Assembly: GCA_937928615.1 (NCBI GenBank) | Contig: CALFWI010000397.1 | Span: forward strand, 1 to 38,752 | Direction of reading: 5' to 3' | DNA length: 38,752 nucleotides | Source of the DNA: an uncultured Saprospiraceae bacterium | GTDB lineage: Bacteria > Bacteroidota > Bacteroidia > Chitinophagales > Saprospiraceae | Shown: piece after piece, positions 17,940 to 25,705 of the stretch | Layout: each line of letters starts with the position of its first letter | How positions within the stretch are numbered: position 1 is the stretch's first letter | Position numbers and translations under genes: made by a program | Notes under the pieces: generated by a model | Databases searched by the model: none | What the model saw: only the letters and a program-made list of their open reading frames with translations | Told to the model about the DNA's origin: nothing

Positions 17940-18043
17940 AAGGTATAAAGGTATAAAGGTATAAAGGTATAGAGGTATAGAGGTATAGAGGTATAGAGGT
18001 TAAATACCTTTGAACCTCTATACCTTTAAACCTATTAACCTTT
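17940..18043. repeat. 8-bp-phase inverted array (AAGGTATA type), 13 units
   Basis: Eight direct units run from 17940: AAGGTATA four times, GAGGTATA three times, GAGGTTAA. Five units of the opposite sense follow without a break in phase: ATACCTTT, GAACCTCT, ATACCTTT, AAACCTAT, TAACCTTT (18004-18043). The total is 13 x 8 = 104 bp. It fills nearly the whole gap between the cystathionine gamma-synthase stop (18047) and the kdsC start (17933), both on the minus strand, and can fold into a long imperfect hairpin in the shared transcript. Confidence 0.95.
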
Positions 18044-18046
18044 CAT

Positions 18047-19195
18047 TTATAAATTCTGAAAAGCTTTATCTAAATCTTCGATTAAATCATCTACATCTTC
18101 TACACCAACACTTAATCGAATTAAAGAATCTGTCAAGCCTACTTTTAATCGTTCAGGTCTAGGAATAGAAGCATGGGTCATGCTAGCAGGATGCCCGATT
18201 AAAGATTCTACACCACCTAATGATTCTGCCAATGTAAATAAATGAGTATTACTTAGTACTTTTTTAGCTTCTTCATAATCATCATTTGTTAAATCAAAAG
18301 AAACCATACCACCAAAATCTCTCATTTGTGCCTTAGCAATCTTATGGTTTGGATGGTCTTTAAAGCCTGGATAATAAACTTTCCCTACTTTAGGATGAGA
18401 TTGCAAGAATTTAGCAATTTTCTTAGCATTTTTACAAGCTCGCTCTACTCTTAAATGCAGTGTTTTAATGCCCCTTAAAATTAAGAAACAATCTTGTGGT
18501 CCAGGAACTGCACCCACGGCATTTTGTATGAAATGTAAGCGATCTCCTAATTTCTTGGTTTTAGTGATAACGGCACCTAAGATTACATCTGAGTGCCCAC
18601 CTAAGTATTTTGTGGCAGAATGTAAAACCATATCTGCGCCTAAATCTAATGGATTCTGTAAGTAAGGAGAAGAAAAAGTATTATCAACACAAGTTAAGAT
18701 ACTATTGGCTTTAGCAATCTTACAAATGGCCTTGATGTCAATAATATTTAACATTGGATTAGTAGGAGTTTCAATCCAGACTAATTTAGTCTTACCTCGG
18801 CTGATATGTTTTTTGAATTGCTTCGGGTCACCCATATCAACGAAATGGGATTTAATGCCATAAGGCTCAAAAATAGTACGCATCAATCGGTAAGAACCAC
18901 CATATAAATCATTAGCTGCCAAAATCTCATCTCCAGGCTTCAATAGTTTCAAAACAGCATCCATTGCTGCTAAGCCACTAGCAAAACAAATCGCATCTTT
19001 CCCATTTTCTAGCGCCGCTAGATTTTTTTCTAAAACCGAACGAGTTGGATTTTTAGTTCTAGCATATTCAAACCCTTTATTTTTACCAGGTTCTGCTTGG
19101 GCATAAGTAGAAGTTTGGTAAATAGGGGTCATAATAGCACCTGTAGCTGGGTCTGGTTCAATACCTGCGTGGATAACTTTAGTTCCGAATTTCAT
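18047..19195 (-). CDS. Cystathionine gamma-synthase/gamma-lyase family PLP enzyme
   Basis: A 382-residue member of the Cys/Met-metabolism PLP family. Visible are FGTKVIHAGIEPDPATGA, the TSTYAQ and YARTKNPTR phosphate-binding region, FASGLAAMDA, the tyrosine in NDLYGGSYR, ETPTNPMLNI, CVDNTF, the PLP lysine in HSATKYLGGHSD (Lys196) and the C-terminal RLSVGVEDVDDLIEDL. The fold is certain. Whether it makes cystathionine (MetB) or cleaves it (gamma-lyase) cannot be settled from sequence by eye. A cystathionine beta-synthase at 31538 would favour cleavage as part of reverse transsulfuration. No other sulphur gene is adjacent. Confidence 0.9.
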   Translation of the reverse strand: MKFGTKVIHAGIEPDPATGAIMTPIYQTSTYAQAEPGKNKGFEYARTKNPTRSVLEKNLAALENGKDAICFASGLAAMDAVLKLLKPGDEILAANDLYGGSYRLMRTIFEPYGIKSHFVDMGDPKQFKKHISRGKTKLVWIETPTNPMLNIIDIKAICKIAKANSILTCVDNTFSSPYLQNPLDLGADMVLHSATKYLGGHSDVILGAVITKTKKLGDRLHFIQNAVGAVPGPQDCFLILRGIKTLHLRVERACKNAKKIAKFLQSHPKVGKVYYPGFKDHPNHKIAKAQMRDFGGMVSFDLTNDDYEEAKKVLSNTHLFTLAESLGGVESLIGHPASMTHASIPRPERLKVGLTDSLIRLSVGVEDVDDLIEDLDKAFQNL

Positions 19196-19227
19196 TTTTT
19201 ATGATTAAAAATCATTCCTGAAAAATA

Positions 19228-19274
19228 AAACCTCCAAACTGCACGAATTATTTTACGAAACAATTTGGAGGTTT
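19228..19274 (-). terminator. Terminator downstream of the transketolase gene
   Basis: AAACCTCCAAA (19228-19238) and TTTGGAGGTTT (19264-19274) pair perfectly over 11 bp. Read on the minus strand the stem is followed by TTTTATTTTT, as expected for a Rho-independent terminator of the transketolase transcript. It lies just upstream of the next gene's start (19195). A second small inverted repeat, TTGACAT/ATGTCAA, is at 19285-19308. Confidence 0.65.
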
Positions 19275-19353
19275 ACTTAAGTATTTGACATCAGTTAGTA
19301 TATGTCAAGAATAGGAATTTTAGGAAAAAGTACTTAAGATTTTAGTTGCAAAT

Positions 19354-19397
19354 CTCTACACCTCTGCACTTTTGTACCTTTACACCCTTTTATACCC
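19354..19397. repeat. 8-bp-phase repeat (CTCTACAC/CTTTACAC type) at the transketolase stop
   Basis: Units CTCTACAC, CTCTGCAC, TTTTGTAC, CTTTACAC (19354-19385) follow each other in exact 8-bp phase and run on as CCTTTTATACCC into the transketolase stop codon (19397-19399). The composition is related to the inverted half of the AAGGTATA arrays, but only one orientation is present. Confidence 0.65.
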
Positions 19398-20356
19398 TAT
19401 CCCTTTCTTTTAATAACTTTCTTAACAGCATCAATGACATTTTGTATGCCAAGTCCGTATTTATCTAATAATTGATCAGGTTTTCCACTTTCCCCGAAAG
19501 AATCATTGACCGCAATATATTCTTGAGGTGATGGTAAATGTTGTGCCAATACTTGAGCAACGCTATCTCCTAAACCACCATGTCGCTGATGTTCTTCCGC
19601 AGTTACGACACAACCTGTTTTTCTGACAGATTTTAAAATGGCTTCCTCATCCAAAGGCTTAATCGTATGAATATTAATTAATTCACAAGAAATGCCTTCT
19701 TTGGCCAATGCTTTTGCTGCTTCAATCGTGTGCCAAACTAGATGTCCCGTAGAAAAAATACTAACATCTGTTCCTTCACTTAACATTAAAGCTTTACCAA
19801 TTTCAAATTTTTGATTATCTGGCGTAAAAACAGGCCAGCCTGGACGACCAAAACGTAGATAAACTGGACCATAATGGTCTGCAATGGCAATCGTTGCTGC
19901 TTTGGTTTGGTTATAATCACAAGGATTGATAACCGTCATACCGGGCAACATTTTCATTAAACCAATATCCTCTAAAATTTGATGCGTAGCCCCATCTTCT
20001 CCTAAAGTCAGACCAGCATGCGAAGCACAAATTTTTACATTCTTATGCGAATAGGCAATAGACTGACGAATTTGGTCATAGACTCTACCCGTAGAGAAAT
20101 TGGCAAAAGTACCAGTATATGGAATTTTTCCACCAATAGCTAAACCTGCGGCCACGCCCATCATATTGGCTTCAGCAATACCTGCCTGATAAAACCTTTC
20201 AGGACTATCCTTAATAAATTCTTGCATTTTTAAAGAGCCAATTAAATCTGCACATAAAGCAACTACTTGGTTATTCTTCCTACCAACTTCTGCCAATCCT
20301 GCACCAAAACCATCTCTGGTTGATTTTTTACCGTTAGCGACAAGTTTATCTAACAT
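19397..20356 (-). CDS. Transketolase C-terminal subunit (split transketolase)
   Basis: A 319-residue protein equal to the pyrimidine-binding plus C-terminal domains of transketolase. Visible are GFGAGLAEVGRKN, ALCADLIGSLK, the conserved GIAEANMMGVAAGLA with the glutamate (Glu62) that activates thiamine diphosphate, FANFSTGRVYDQIRQS, ASHAGLTLGEDGATHQ, and TAEEHQRHGGLGDSVA in the C-terminal domain. Split transketolases need a separate N-terminal subunit carrying the diphosphate/Mg-binding domain. That partner is normally adjacent, but here the neighbours are a LOG protein and a cystathionine enzyme, so it must be elsewhere. A 1-deoxyxylulose-5-phosphate synthase fragment is less likely given its full, intact domain pair. 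Confidence 0.9.
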   Translation of the reverse strand: MLDKLVANGKKSTRDGFGAGLAEVGRKNNQVVALCADLIGSLKMQEFIKDSPERFYQAGIAEANMMGVAAGLAIGGKIPYTGTFANFSTGRVYDQIRQSIAYSHKNVKICASHAGLTLGEDGATHQILEDIGLMKMLPGMTVINPCDYNQTKAATIAIADHYGPVYLRFGRPGWPVFTPDNQKFEIGKALMLSEGTDVSIFSTGHLVWHTIEAAKALAKEGISCELINIHTIKPLDEEAILKSVRKTGCVVTAEEHQRHGGLGDSVAQVLAQHLPSPQEYIAVNDSFGESGKPDQLLDKYGLGIQNVIDAVKKVIKRKG

Positions 20357-20367
20357 ATTTACTAATT

Positions 20368-20411
20368 AACGATGAATGATAATCCCGATAGCTATCGGGA
20401 GAACGATGAAT
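20368..20411. repeat. Perfect 18-bp palindrome between direct repeats, upstream of transketolase
   Basis: TCCCGATAGCTATCGGGA (20383-20400) is a perfect palindrome. It is flanked by two identical copies of AACGATGAAT (20368-20377 and 20402-20411). It lies 12-55 bp upstream of the transketolase start on the minus strand. It could be a small repeat element or an operator; the flanking direct repeats favour an inserted repeat unit. Confidence 0.7.
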
Positions 20412-20574
20412 AGAAAACGCTCAAATTTAAAATAGGCAGCAAAAATAACCGATTCTTAGAGGAATACCAATTAAGTACTCTAACTAATTTAGTTTAAAAT
20501 TTAGTTTTGGTACAAATGATTGATTGTTTGGGATGCTTCAATCCTTTAATTCCTTAATCCTTCTAGCTTTGTCC

Positions 20575-21147
20575 TTACTTTACCCACCATTTATCCACAT
20601 ATTCAATTTTCTGCCCCTTCATTTTCGCAATTAACTGGGCGGGTTCAGCAGCTACCATAATACGGTCACCATGAAAATCCTTTAAAAACCCTTCTTTAAC
20701 CATATGTTGAATATGTGCTAGAAGATGGTCATAATAGCCATTTACATTTAAAATACCGATAGGTTTATCATGTAAACCTAATTGCTGCCAAGTAAACATT
20801 TCAAAGAATTCATCTAAAGTGCCAATACCACCAGGCAAGACAATAATACCTTCAGCGACGTCTACCATCTTCTGCTTTCTTTCGTGCATGGTTTCCGTAA
20901 TAATTAATTCGCTAATACCATAATGAGCGACTTCCTTGTCTACTAAGAATTGAGGAATGGTACCAATTACTTTTCCATTTTTAGATAATACGGCATCTGC
21001 TACAACTCCCATTAAACCGACATTACCTGCACCGTAGACCAAAGTAATAGCTTGTGTGCCCATTATTTCTCCCAAAACTTTGGTTGCTTCGGTATAAGCA
21101 GGATTTAAACCAGAACTAGAACCACAAAAAACGGCTATACTTTTCAT
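20575..21147 (-). CDS. LOG-family (TIGR00730) nucleotide phosphoribohydrolase
   Basis: A 190-residue Rossmann-fold protein of the LOG (Lonely Guy) family. Members hydrolyse nucleoside 5'-monophosphates (cytokinin riboside 5'-phosphate in plants; AMP or similar in bacteria) to base and ribose 5-phosphate. Diagnostic motifs are the start IAVFCGSSSG, LVYGAGNVGLMG, the MHERKQKM substrate segment (Arg90) and PGGIGTLDE (105-113) with the catalytic glutamate. Length is typical. It is preceded on the same strand by the ArsR/SRPBCC pair, with a hairpin between, and is probably a separate unit. Confidence 0.92.
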   Translation of the reverse strand: MKSIAVFCGSSSGLNPAYTEATKVLGEIMGTQAITLVYGAGNVGLMGVVADAVLSKNGKVIGTIPQFLVDKEVAHYGISELIITETMHERKQKMVDVAEGIIVLPGGIGTLDEFFEMFTWQQLGLHDKPIGILNVNGYYDHLLAHIQHMVKEGFLKDFHGDRIMVAAEPAQLIAKMKGQKIEYVDKWWVK

Positions 21148-21173
21148 ATTGACTTTATTTTAGTGAAAATGGA

Positions 21174-21201
21174 GGAACTATCCATTTTTCGGAATAGTTC
21201 C
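21174..21201 (-). terminator. Hairpin after the ArsR gene
   Basis: GGAACTAT (21174-21181) pairs with ATAGTTCC (21194-21201), extended inward by CC/GG with a bulge. On the minus strand it follows the ArsR stop by 35 bp and precedes the LOG gene; the trailing T-run is weak, so termination may be incomplete. Confidence 0.45.
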
Positions 21202-21235
21202 AACGTGACCGCAAAGTAAGGAAATAAATTTCAAA

Positions 21236-21544
21236 TTATTCCTGTTCTTTCAAATGAGCCTCCAAATCATCTAATTTATCCAACCAGAATAATTCATATT
21301 GGCGCACCCATTTATAGACTTCCTCTAAAGGGGCTAAAGCTAAGGTGCAAATTCGTTCTCGCCCTTGTTTTTCAATCGTAATCAATGCCGATGCTTCCAA
21401 AATTTTTAACTGTTTGGAGATGGCTGGTCGACTAATTTTAAAATTTTCGGCAATGGTATTCACACTTTGTGGTGCTTTATTCAGTACTTCAATAATCTGT
21501 CGCCTAGTAGGGTCGGCTAATGCTTGCCAAGGGTCTCGTCTCAT
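21236..21544 (-). CDS. ArsR/SmtB-family winged-helix repressor
   Basis: A 102-residue ArsR-type regulator. The N-terminal WQALADPTRRQIIEVL, the recognition helix region SVNTIAENFKISRPAISKQLKILEASALI and the wing (ITIEKQGRERICTLA) are clear. It has no CxC or histidine metal site, so it is not a metal sensor of the classical kind. Together with the SRPBCC gene 72 bp upstream on the same strand it forms a pair very common in bacteria, in which the regulator controls its own operon. Two matching palindromes overlap the operon promoter at 22124-22165 and are the likely operators. Confidence 0.93.
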   Translation of the reverse strand: MRRDPWQALADPTRRQIIEVLNKAPQSVNTIAENFKISRPAISKQLKILEASALITIEKQGRERICTLALAPLEEVYKWVRQYELFWLDKLDDLEAHLKEQE

Positions 21545-21616
21545 ATTTTATTAGTTTAAATGGTAAAAACTCATGGAGTAATTACCATTTTTATTTTAAA
21601 AATTTACTGCAACAGC

Positions 21617-22072
21617 CTATTGTAACAAATGTTTTGTCAGTTTCTTCCGTAACATACTTTTCCAGCCAAAATTCAAAATTTGTCGAGTAAACCAACCGCC
21701 AAATCCTTCAAAACCAGCATGGGAAAGCGTCAAGAGCGTTTCATTTTTGGCCAATTCTTTGAGTTCCCAAGTAACAATGGTTGGTTTTTTCATGCCATTG
21801 GCTTGCCAAGAATAAGTGATGGAATTAGGTTGACTAAAAGATAAGACTTTGCAATGGACAATGCCATCCCAACCGCCTTGCGGTTTAGCTCTAAATTGAA
21901 AAATTTGACCTTCTCGCAATTCAAAATCAGTTGTTTGCATTAACCAATTAGATAAAGCAGCTTTGGTCGTTAACGCAGTCCACAGCTTATTAATGTCATG
22001 TTTATAAACACGTTTAATGTGGATTTGAGGTTTGGTAGTGGTGGTCGTTTGATTTAAAGTCATTACAGACAT
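21617..22072 (-). CDS. SRPBCC / AHSA1-like domain protein
   Basis: A 151-residue START-like hydrophobic-cavity protein related to the Aha1 C-terminal (AHSA1) family. Features are IHIKRVYKHDINKLWTALT, the ALSNWLM segment, FRAKPQGGWDGIVHCKVL, ITYSWQ, TWELKELAKNETLLTLSHAGF and the closing GWKSMLRKKLTKHL. Such proteins bind small hydrophobic ligands and often accompany an ArsR regulator; the ligand is unknown. It is the first gene of the two-gene operon, 67 nt downstream of the predicted -7 element. The Met at residue 4 is an alternative start. Confidence 0.9.
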   Translation of the reverse strand: MSVMTLNQTTTTTKPQIHIKRVYKHDINKLWTALTTKAALSNWLMQTTDFELREGQIFQFRAKPQGGWDGIVHCKVLSFSQPNSITYSWQANGMKKPTIVTWELKELAKNETLLTLSHAGFEGFGGWFTRQILNFGWKSMLRKKLTKHLLQ

Positions 22073-22123
22073 AATAATTAATTTTAAAAGATGAAGTAAA
22101 AATAAGCATAATTACTTAAAAGA

Positions 22124-22170
22124 GTAACTAATTGGTTACAAATATATAAGTAACCGATTAGTTACGCAAA
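22124..22170 (-). promoter_or_regulatory. Promoter with two palindromic ArsR-operator candidates
   Basis: On the minus strand a TTTG (-33, at 22170-22167) and TATATTTG (-7, at 22146-22139) are spaced exactly 20 bp, matching the Bacteroidota consensus TTTG-N19/20-TAnnTTTG. Two near-identical palindromes overlap it: GTAACCGATTAGTTAC (22150-22165) fills the spacer and GTAACTAATTGGTTAC (22124-22139) touches the -7 box and the expected start point. Their centres are 26 bp apart. Repression by the ArsR product by blocking polymerase is inferred. Confidence 0.75.
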
Positions 22171-22265
22171 TATTTTTATTATTATTTTTTGAAACAGTAG
22201 ATAATTTTCTGTTTTTTCAAAAAAAAACTATCTTTAGTCGGTATTCTAATGCATAACCAATAATT

Positions 22266-25200
22266 ATGAGTCGTTTCTATTTTTTTGCTTTTTTAATCAC
22301 GCTTTTTGTATTTAGTTGCGAACCAGCTATTCCAGAGAATTTGGAAGTAGCTTATCAAGGTTTGCCAGAAAAAATTGATTTTAATTTGCATGTCCGACCC
22401 ATTTTGTCTGACCGTTGTTGGTCTTGTCACGGGCAAGATGAAGCAGCTAGAAAAGCCAACTTAAGATTAGATCAAGCAACAACTGCTTTTGCGCCCTTAA
22501 CAGAAAGTGACGGTTTTGCGCTAGTCAAAGGAAGCCTTAGAAAAAGTGAAGTGTTTCATCGAATTATTTCAGCAGACCCTGAATATCAGATGCCTACACC
22601 AGCAAGTCATTTGACCTTGAATGCCACCGAAAAAGCAACGATTATTAAATGGATTCAACAAGGCGCTGAATGGAAAGATCATTGGGCATTTATCCCACCT
22701 CAAAAGCCAGTCATACAGAAAATAAAAAAAGAGGGCTGGATTCAAAATAATGCCATAGACCAATTTATTCAAAACAAATTAGTTGCCCAACAACTAACAC
22801 CTGCTCCCATAGCAGATAAGGAAAGATTGCTCAGAAGAGTCTATATGGACCTAACGGGCTTGCCACCAACAATAGCAGCAATAGATGCTTTTTTAGCCGA
22901 TAATAGTGCAAACGCCTTTGAAAAAGTAGTAGACGAATTATTACAGACCGATGCTTATGCCGAACGAATGACCATGGAATGGATGGATTTATCCAGATAT
23001 GCTGATTCTCATGGGATGCATGCGGATGGTGCAAGATTGATGTGGCCTTGGCGAGATTGGGTGATTGAAAGTTTTAAACAAAATAAATCCTATGACCAAT
23101 TTGTTACCGAACAATTAGCAGGAGATTTATTGCCAAATGCGACTAAAGCGCAAAAATTAGCAACGGCTTTTAATCGAAATCATGCTATGACCGCAGAGGG
23201 TGGGGCAGTAGATGAGGAATTTCGATTAGAATACGTTTTTGACCGTTCTAATACGACTGCCACTGCATTTTTGGGTTTAACGATGGAATGTGCCCGCTGT
23301 CATGACCATAAATTTGACCCTTTTTCCCAAGATGAATTTTATCAATTTGCGGCCTTTTTTAATAATGTCAAAGAATTGGGGATGACGGGAGACGATGGGA
23401 ATTATGGCCCGATGTTAACTTTACCTGATGCAGTCACGGAAGCCAAATTAACGGAAATAAATGCCCGTATTCAAGCAAAAGAACAGGAACTAGCATTAAC
23501 TAAAAAACAACTAGCGGAGCAAGGCACGTTTATTAAACAATTGATTAGTCACACGCCACGGCGACCAAAAGACATGGTTGGGTATTTTCCTTTTGATAGG
23601 ATGAAGGCTTATATTAATAAAGGAAAACGGCCAGCAAAATACTTTGATGGGAATAAAAAATGTACGTCCCGAGGCGCACCAGTATTAGTAGACGGAAAAA
23701 AAGGACAAGCCATTACTTTTCCAGCTGGTTATGATGAAGTTTATTTAAGCGATATGGGTTTATTTGAAATGACCGAACCTTTCTCGGTAGGTGCTTGGAT
23801 ATATTTGACGGAAGACGACCGAGAAAAGACGCAAGTAATAGTTGGCAATGCAGGCGAAAAGAATAATTTTTGGCGAGGCTGGGATTTTTATTTAGATACG
23901 TTAAACAGAGTTTCTACTCGGTTAATTCATTCCTTGCCCCATAATTACCTGCATCAGCGTAGTCAAAATGCGGTCCCTTTAAATACTTGGACACATGTAG
24001 CGTTTACATATGATGGTTCTGGAAAAGCGGCAGGGGTCGAATTATTTATGAATGGTTTACCTATCGCAAGTGAGGTTGCTTTTGATAACCTCTATAAAAA
24101 TATCCATCCTGTAAAAGTGGGCAATCATGAATTAAATAATACGCCTTTAAGAGTAGGGAAGAGCTATCGAAATTATACAGGAGAAAGCGGTTTTTTCAAA
24201 GGAAAATTGGATGAATTAATGATTTTTGACCGTCAAATCACTCCTTTAGAAATCCAATGGATAGCAGATGTAACGGACATTAAGGACGAAGCACAATTAT
24301 TAGAGGAATATAAAATTACCCAACAACGACCCGTTAAAAAAATAAAGAGGGAATTACAACAATTGCGAACAGCACGATTGGAATTAATGAACCCCATAAT
24401 GGAGGTAATGGTCATGGAAGAAACACCAGAGAACCGTCCAATGCATGTGTTAAATAGAGGCGTATACGACCAGCCTAAGCATACGGTAGAAATGGCGACT
24501 CCTACTAAAGTATTGGCTTTTTCCGAAGAATTTCCCGCCAATAGATTAGGTTTATCCCAATGGTTGTTTAATGAAAAAAATCCCTTAACGGCAAGGGTTG
24601 CCGTCAATCGTTATTGGCAATTGATATTCGGCAGAGGATTGGTGAGCACTCCACAAGATTTTGGTAGCCAAGGGGCCTTACCAAGCCATCCAGAATTATT
24701 AGATTATTTGGCGGTTTCTTTTCGTGAAAATGGGTGGGATTTAAAAGCATTATTAAAAGAAATGGTCTTATCGCATACCTATCAGCAGGATTCGAGGGCA
24801 ACGGCTGAATTAATGGAAAAGGATCCATTGAATAGCTGGTTGTCCAGAAGTTCCAGTTATCGCTTACCTGCGGAAATGATTCGGGATAATGCCTTGAAAG
24901 CAAGTGGCCTACTCGTAGAAAAGATTGGTGGTGAAAGTGTCAAACCTTACCAACCAGAAGGTTTATGGATTGATTTAGGCAATTTCTCTCATCAACTGTT
25001 GCATTATAAAGAAGATGAAGGCGATAAGTTATATCGACGTAGTTTATACACTTTTGTGAGGCGAACGTCTCCACCTCCTTTTATGACCACTTTTGATGTC
25101 TCTTCCAGAGATAAATGTGTGGTACAAAGGGAACAAACGAATACGCCTTTGCAAGCCTTATTATTATTAAATGACCCCCAATTTGTAGAAGCGGCTAGAG

Positions 25201-25490
25201 TGTTAGCCGTCAGCATGCAAAAAGAAGGAGGCGATGACTTATCAAATCAAATCACTTACGCCTTTAGAAGTGCGACAGGACGAAAGCCACAACCCAAAGA
25301 AATCGCCTTATTAAGCGAATTATTTGAAAAAGAAAAAACTCGTTTTCAACAAAATCCTAAAGCAGCAAAAGAAGTCTTAGCCATTGGTAATTATCCTTTA
25401 GATAAGGCCGTTAATCGAATGACGACGGCTGCTTTGGCAACCGTTGCGAATACCATTTTAAACCATGATGAAGCTTATATGAGACGATAG
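22266..25490 (+). CDS. PSCyt1/DUF1549/LamG/DUF1553 (PSD1) lipoprotein
   Basis: A 1,074-residue exported lipoprotein (lipobox VFSC, Cys18). Domains in order: a planctomycete-type cytochrome C domain with CWSCH (51-55); DUF1549 (about 160-360) with LLRRVYMDLTGLPPT and a second CxxCH in CARCHDHKFDP (about 342-352); a coiled coil (about 395-425); a LamG/concanavalin-like domain (about 430-640, FSVGAWIYL ... LDELMIFDR); and DUF1553/PSD1 (about 750-1060, NPLTARVAVNRYWQLIFG, RELLDYLA-like, QREQTNTPLQALLLLNDP). The two CxxCH sites suggest haem c, but function is unproven. Such proteins pair with DUF1501 proteins, as here, and are abundant in Planctomycetes and Saprospiria in loci for polysaccharide use. 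The link to polysaccharides is inference from context elsewhere. Confidence 0.93.
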   Translation: MSRFYFFAFLITLFVFSCEPAIPENLEVAYQGLPEKIDFNLHVRPILSDRCWSCHGQDEAARKANLRLDQATTAFAPLTESDGFALVKGSLRKSEVFHRIISADPEYQMPTPASHLTLNATEKATIIKWIQQGAEWKDHWAFIPPQKPVIQKIKKEGWIQNNAIDQFIQNKLVAQQLTPAPIADKERLLRRVYMDLTGLPPTIAAIDAFLADNSANAFEKVVDELLQTDAYAERMTMEWMDLSRYADSHGMHADGARLMWPWRDWVIESFKQNKSYDQFVTEQLAGDLLPNATKAQKLATAFNRNHAMTAEGGAVDEEFRLEYVFDRSNTTATAFLGLTMECARCHDHKFDPFSQDEFYQFAAFFNNVKELGMTGDDGNYGPMLTLPDAVTEAKLTEINARIQAKEQELALTKKQLAEQGTFIKQLISHTPRRPKDMVGYFPFDRMKAYINKGKRPAKYFDGNKKCTSRGAPVLVDGKKGQAITFPAGYDEVYLSDMGLFEMTEPFSVGAWIYLTEDDREKTQVIVGNAGEKNNFWRGWDFYLDTLNRVSTRLIHSLPHNYLHQRSQNAVPLNTWTHVAFTYDGSGKAAGVELFMNGLPIASEVAFDNLYKNIHPVKVGNHELNNTPLRVGKSYRNYTGESGFFKGKLDELMIFDRQITPLEIQWIADVTDIKDEAQLLEEYKITQQRPVKKIKRELQQLRTARLELMNPIMEVMVMEETPENRPMHVLNRGVYDQPKHTVEMATPTKVLAFSEEFPANRLGLSQWLFNEKNPLTARVAVNRYWQLIFGRGLVSTPQDFGSQGALPSHPELLDYLAVSFRENGWDLKALLKEMVLSHTYQQDSRATAELMEKDPLNSWLSRSSSYRLPAEMIRDNALKASGLLVEKIGGESVKPYQPEGLWIDLGNFSHQLLHYKEDEGDKLYRRSLYTFVRRTSPPPFMTTFDVSSRDKCVVQREQTNTPLQALLLLNDPQFVEAARVLAVSMQKEGGDDLSNQITYAFRSATGRKPQPKEIALLSELFEKEKTRFQQNPKAAKEVLAIGNYPLDKAVNRMTTAALATVANTILNHDEAYMRR

Positions 25491-25552
25491 AGTAGGGGAG
25501 AATCCTAAATCGACTCATTTACTTTAAATCAAGTTGCGGATAATTGTTGGTG

Positions 25553-25618
25553 TGTTTTATTGTTGTGGTACTGAATAACCCTGAATTCCAGATTTTTAAC
25601 CCCATTAGCAATAAAACA
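25553..25618. repeat. 66-bp intergenic element with 10-bp inverted ends
   Basis: TGTTTTATTG (25553-25562) is inverted as CAATAAAACA (25609-25618). The first 47 bp are repeated with eight mismatches at 38545-38591, also shortly after a stop codon. The rest of the 213-bp gap before the next gene is AT-rich without a recognisable promoter. Confidence 0.6.
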
Positions 25619-25665
25619 ATAGAACCATTTCAATTTTTTCGCTACTTGGATTATTTACTTATGCT

Positions 25666-25705
25666 CTCATTTACTCATTTATTCATCCTCTCATTCTTCT
25701 CCTAT
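25666..25705. repeat. 8-bp-phase direct repeat abutting the DUF1501 start codon
   Basis: CTCATTTA, CTCATTTA, TTCATCCT, CTCATTCT and TCTCCTAT follow in exact 8-bp phase; the last unit runs into the ATG at 25704. The array therefore forms the immediate leader of the DUF1501 gene, and changes in copy number would alter the spacing to upstream signals. Confidence 0.65.

Noticed and set aside
17940-18043. CRISPR or minisatellite inside a gene
   Set aside because: Units are only 8 bp, without spacers, and the array is intergenic.
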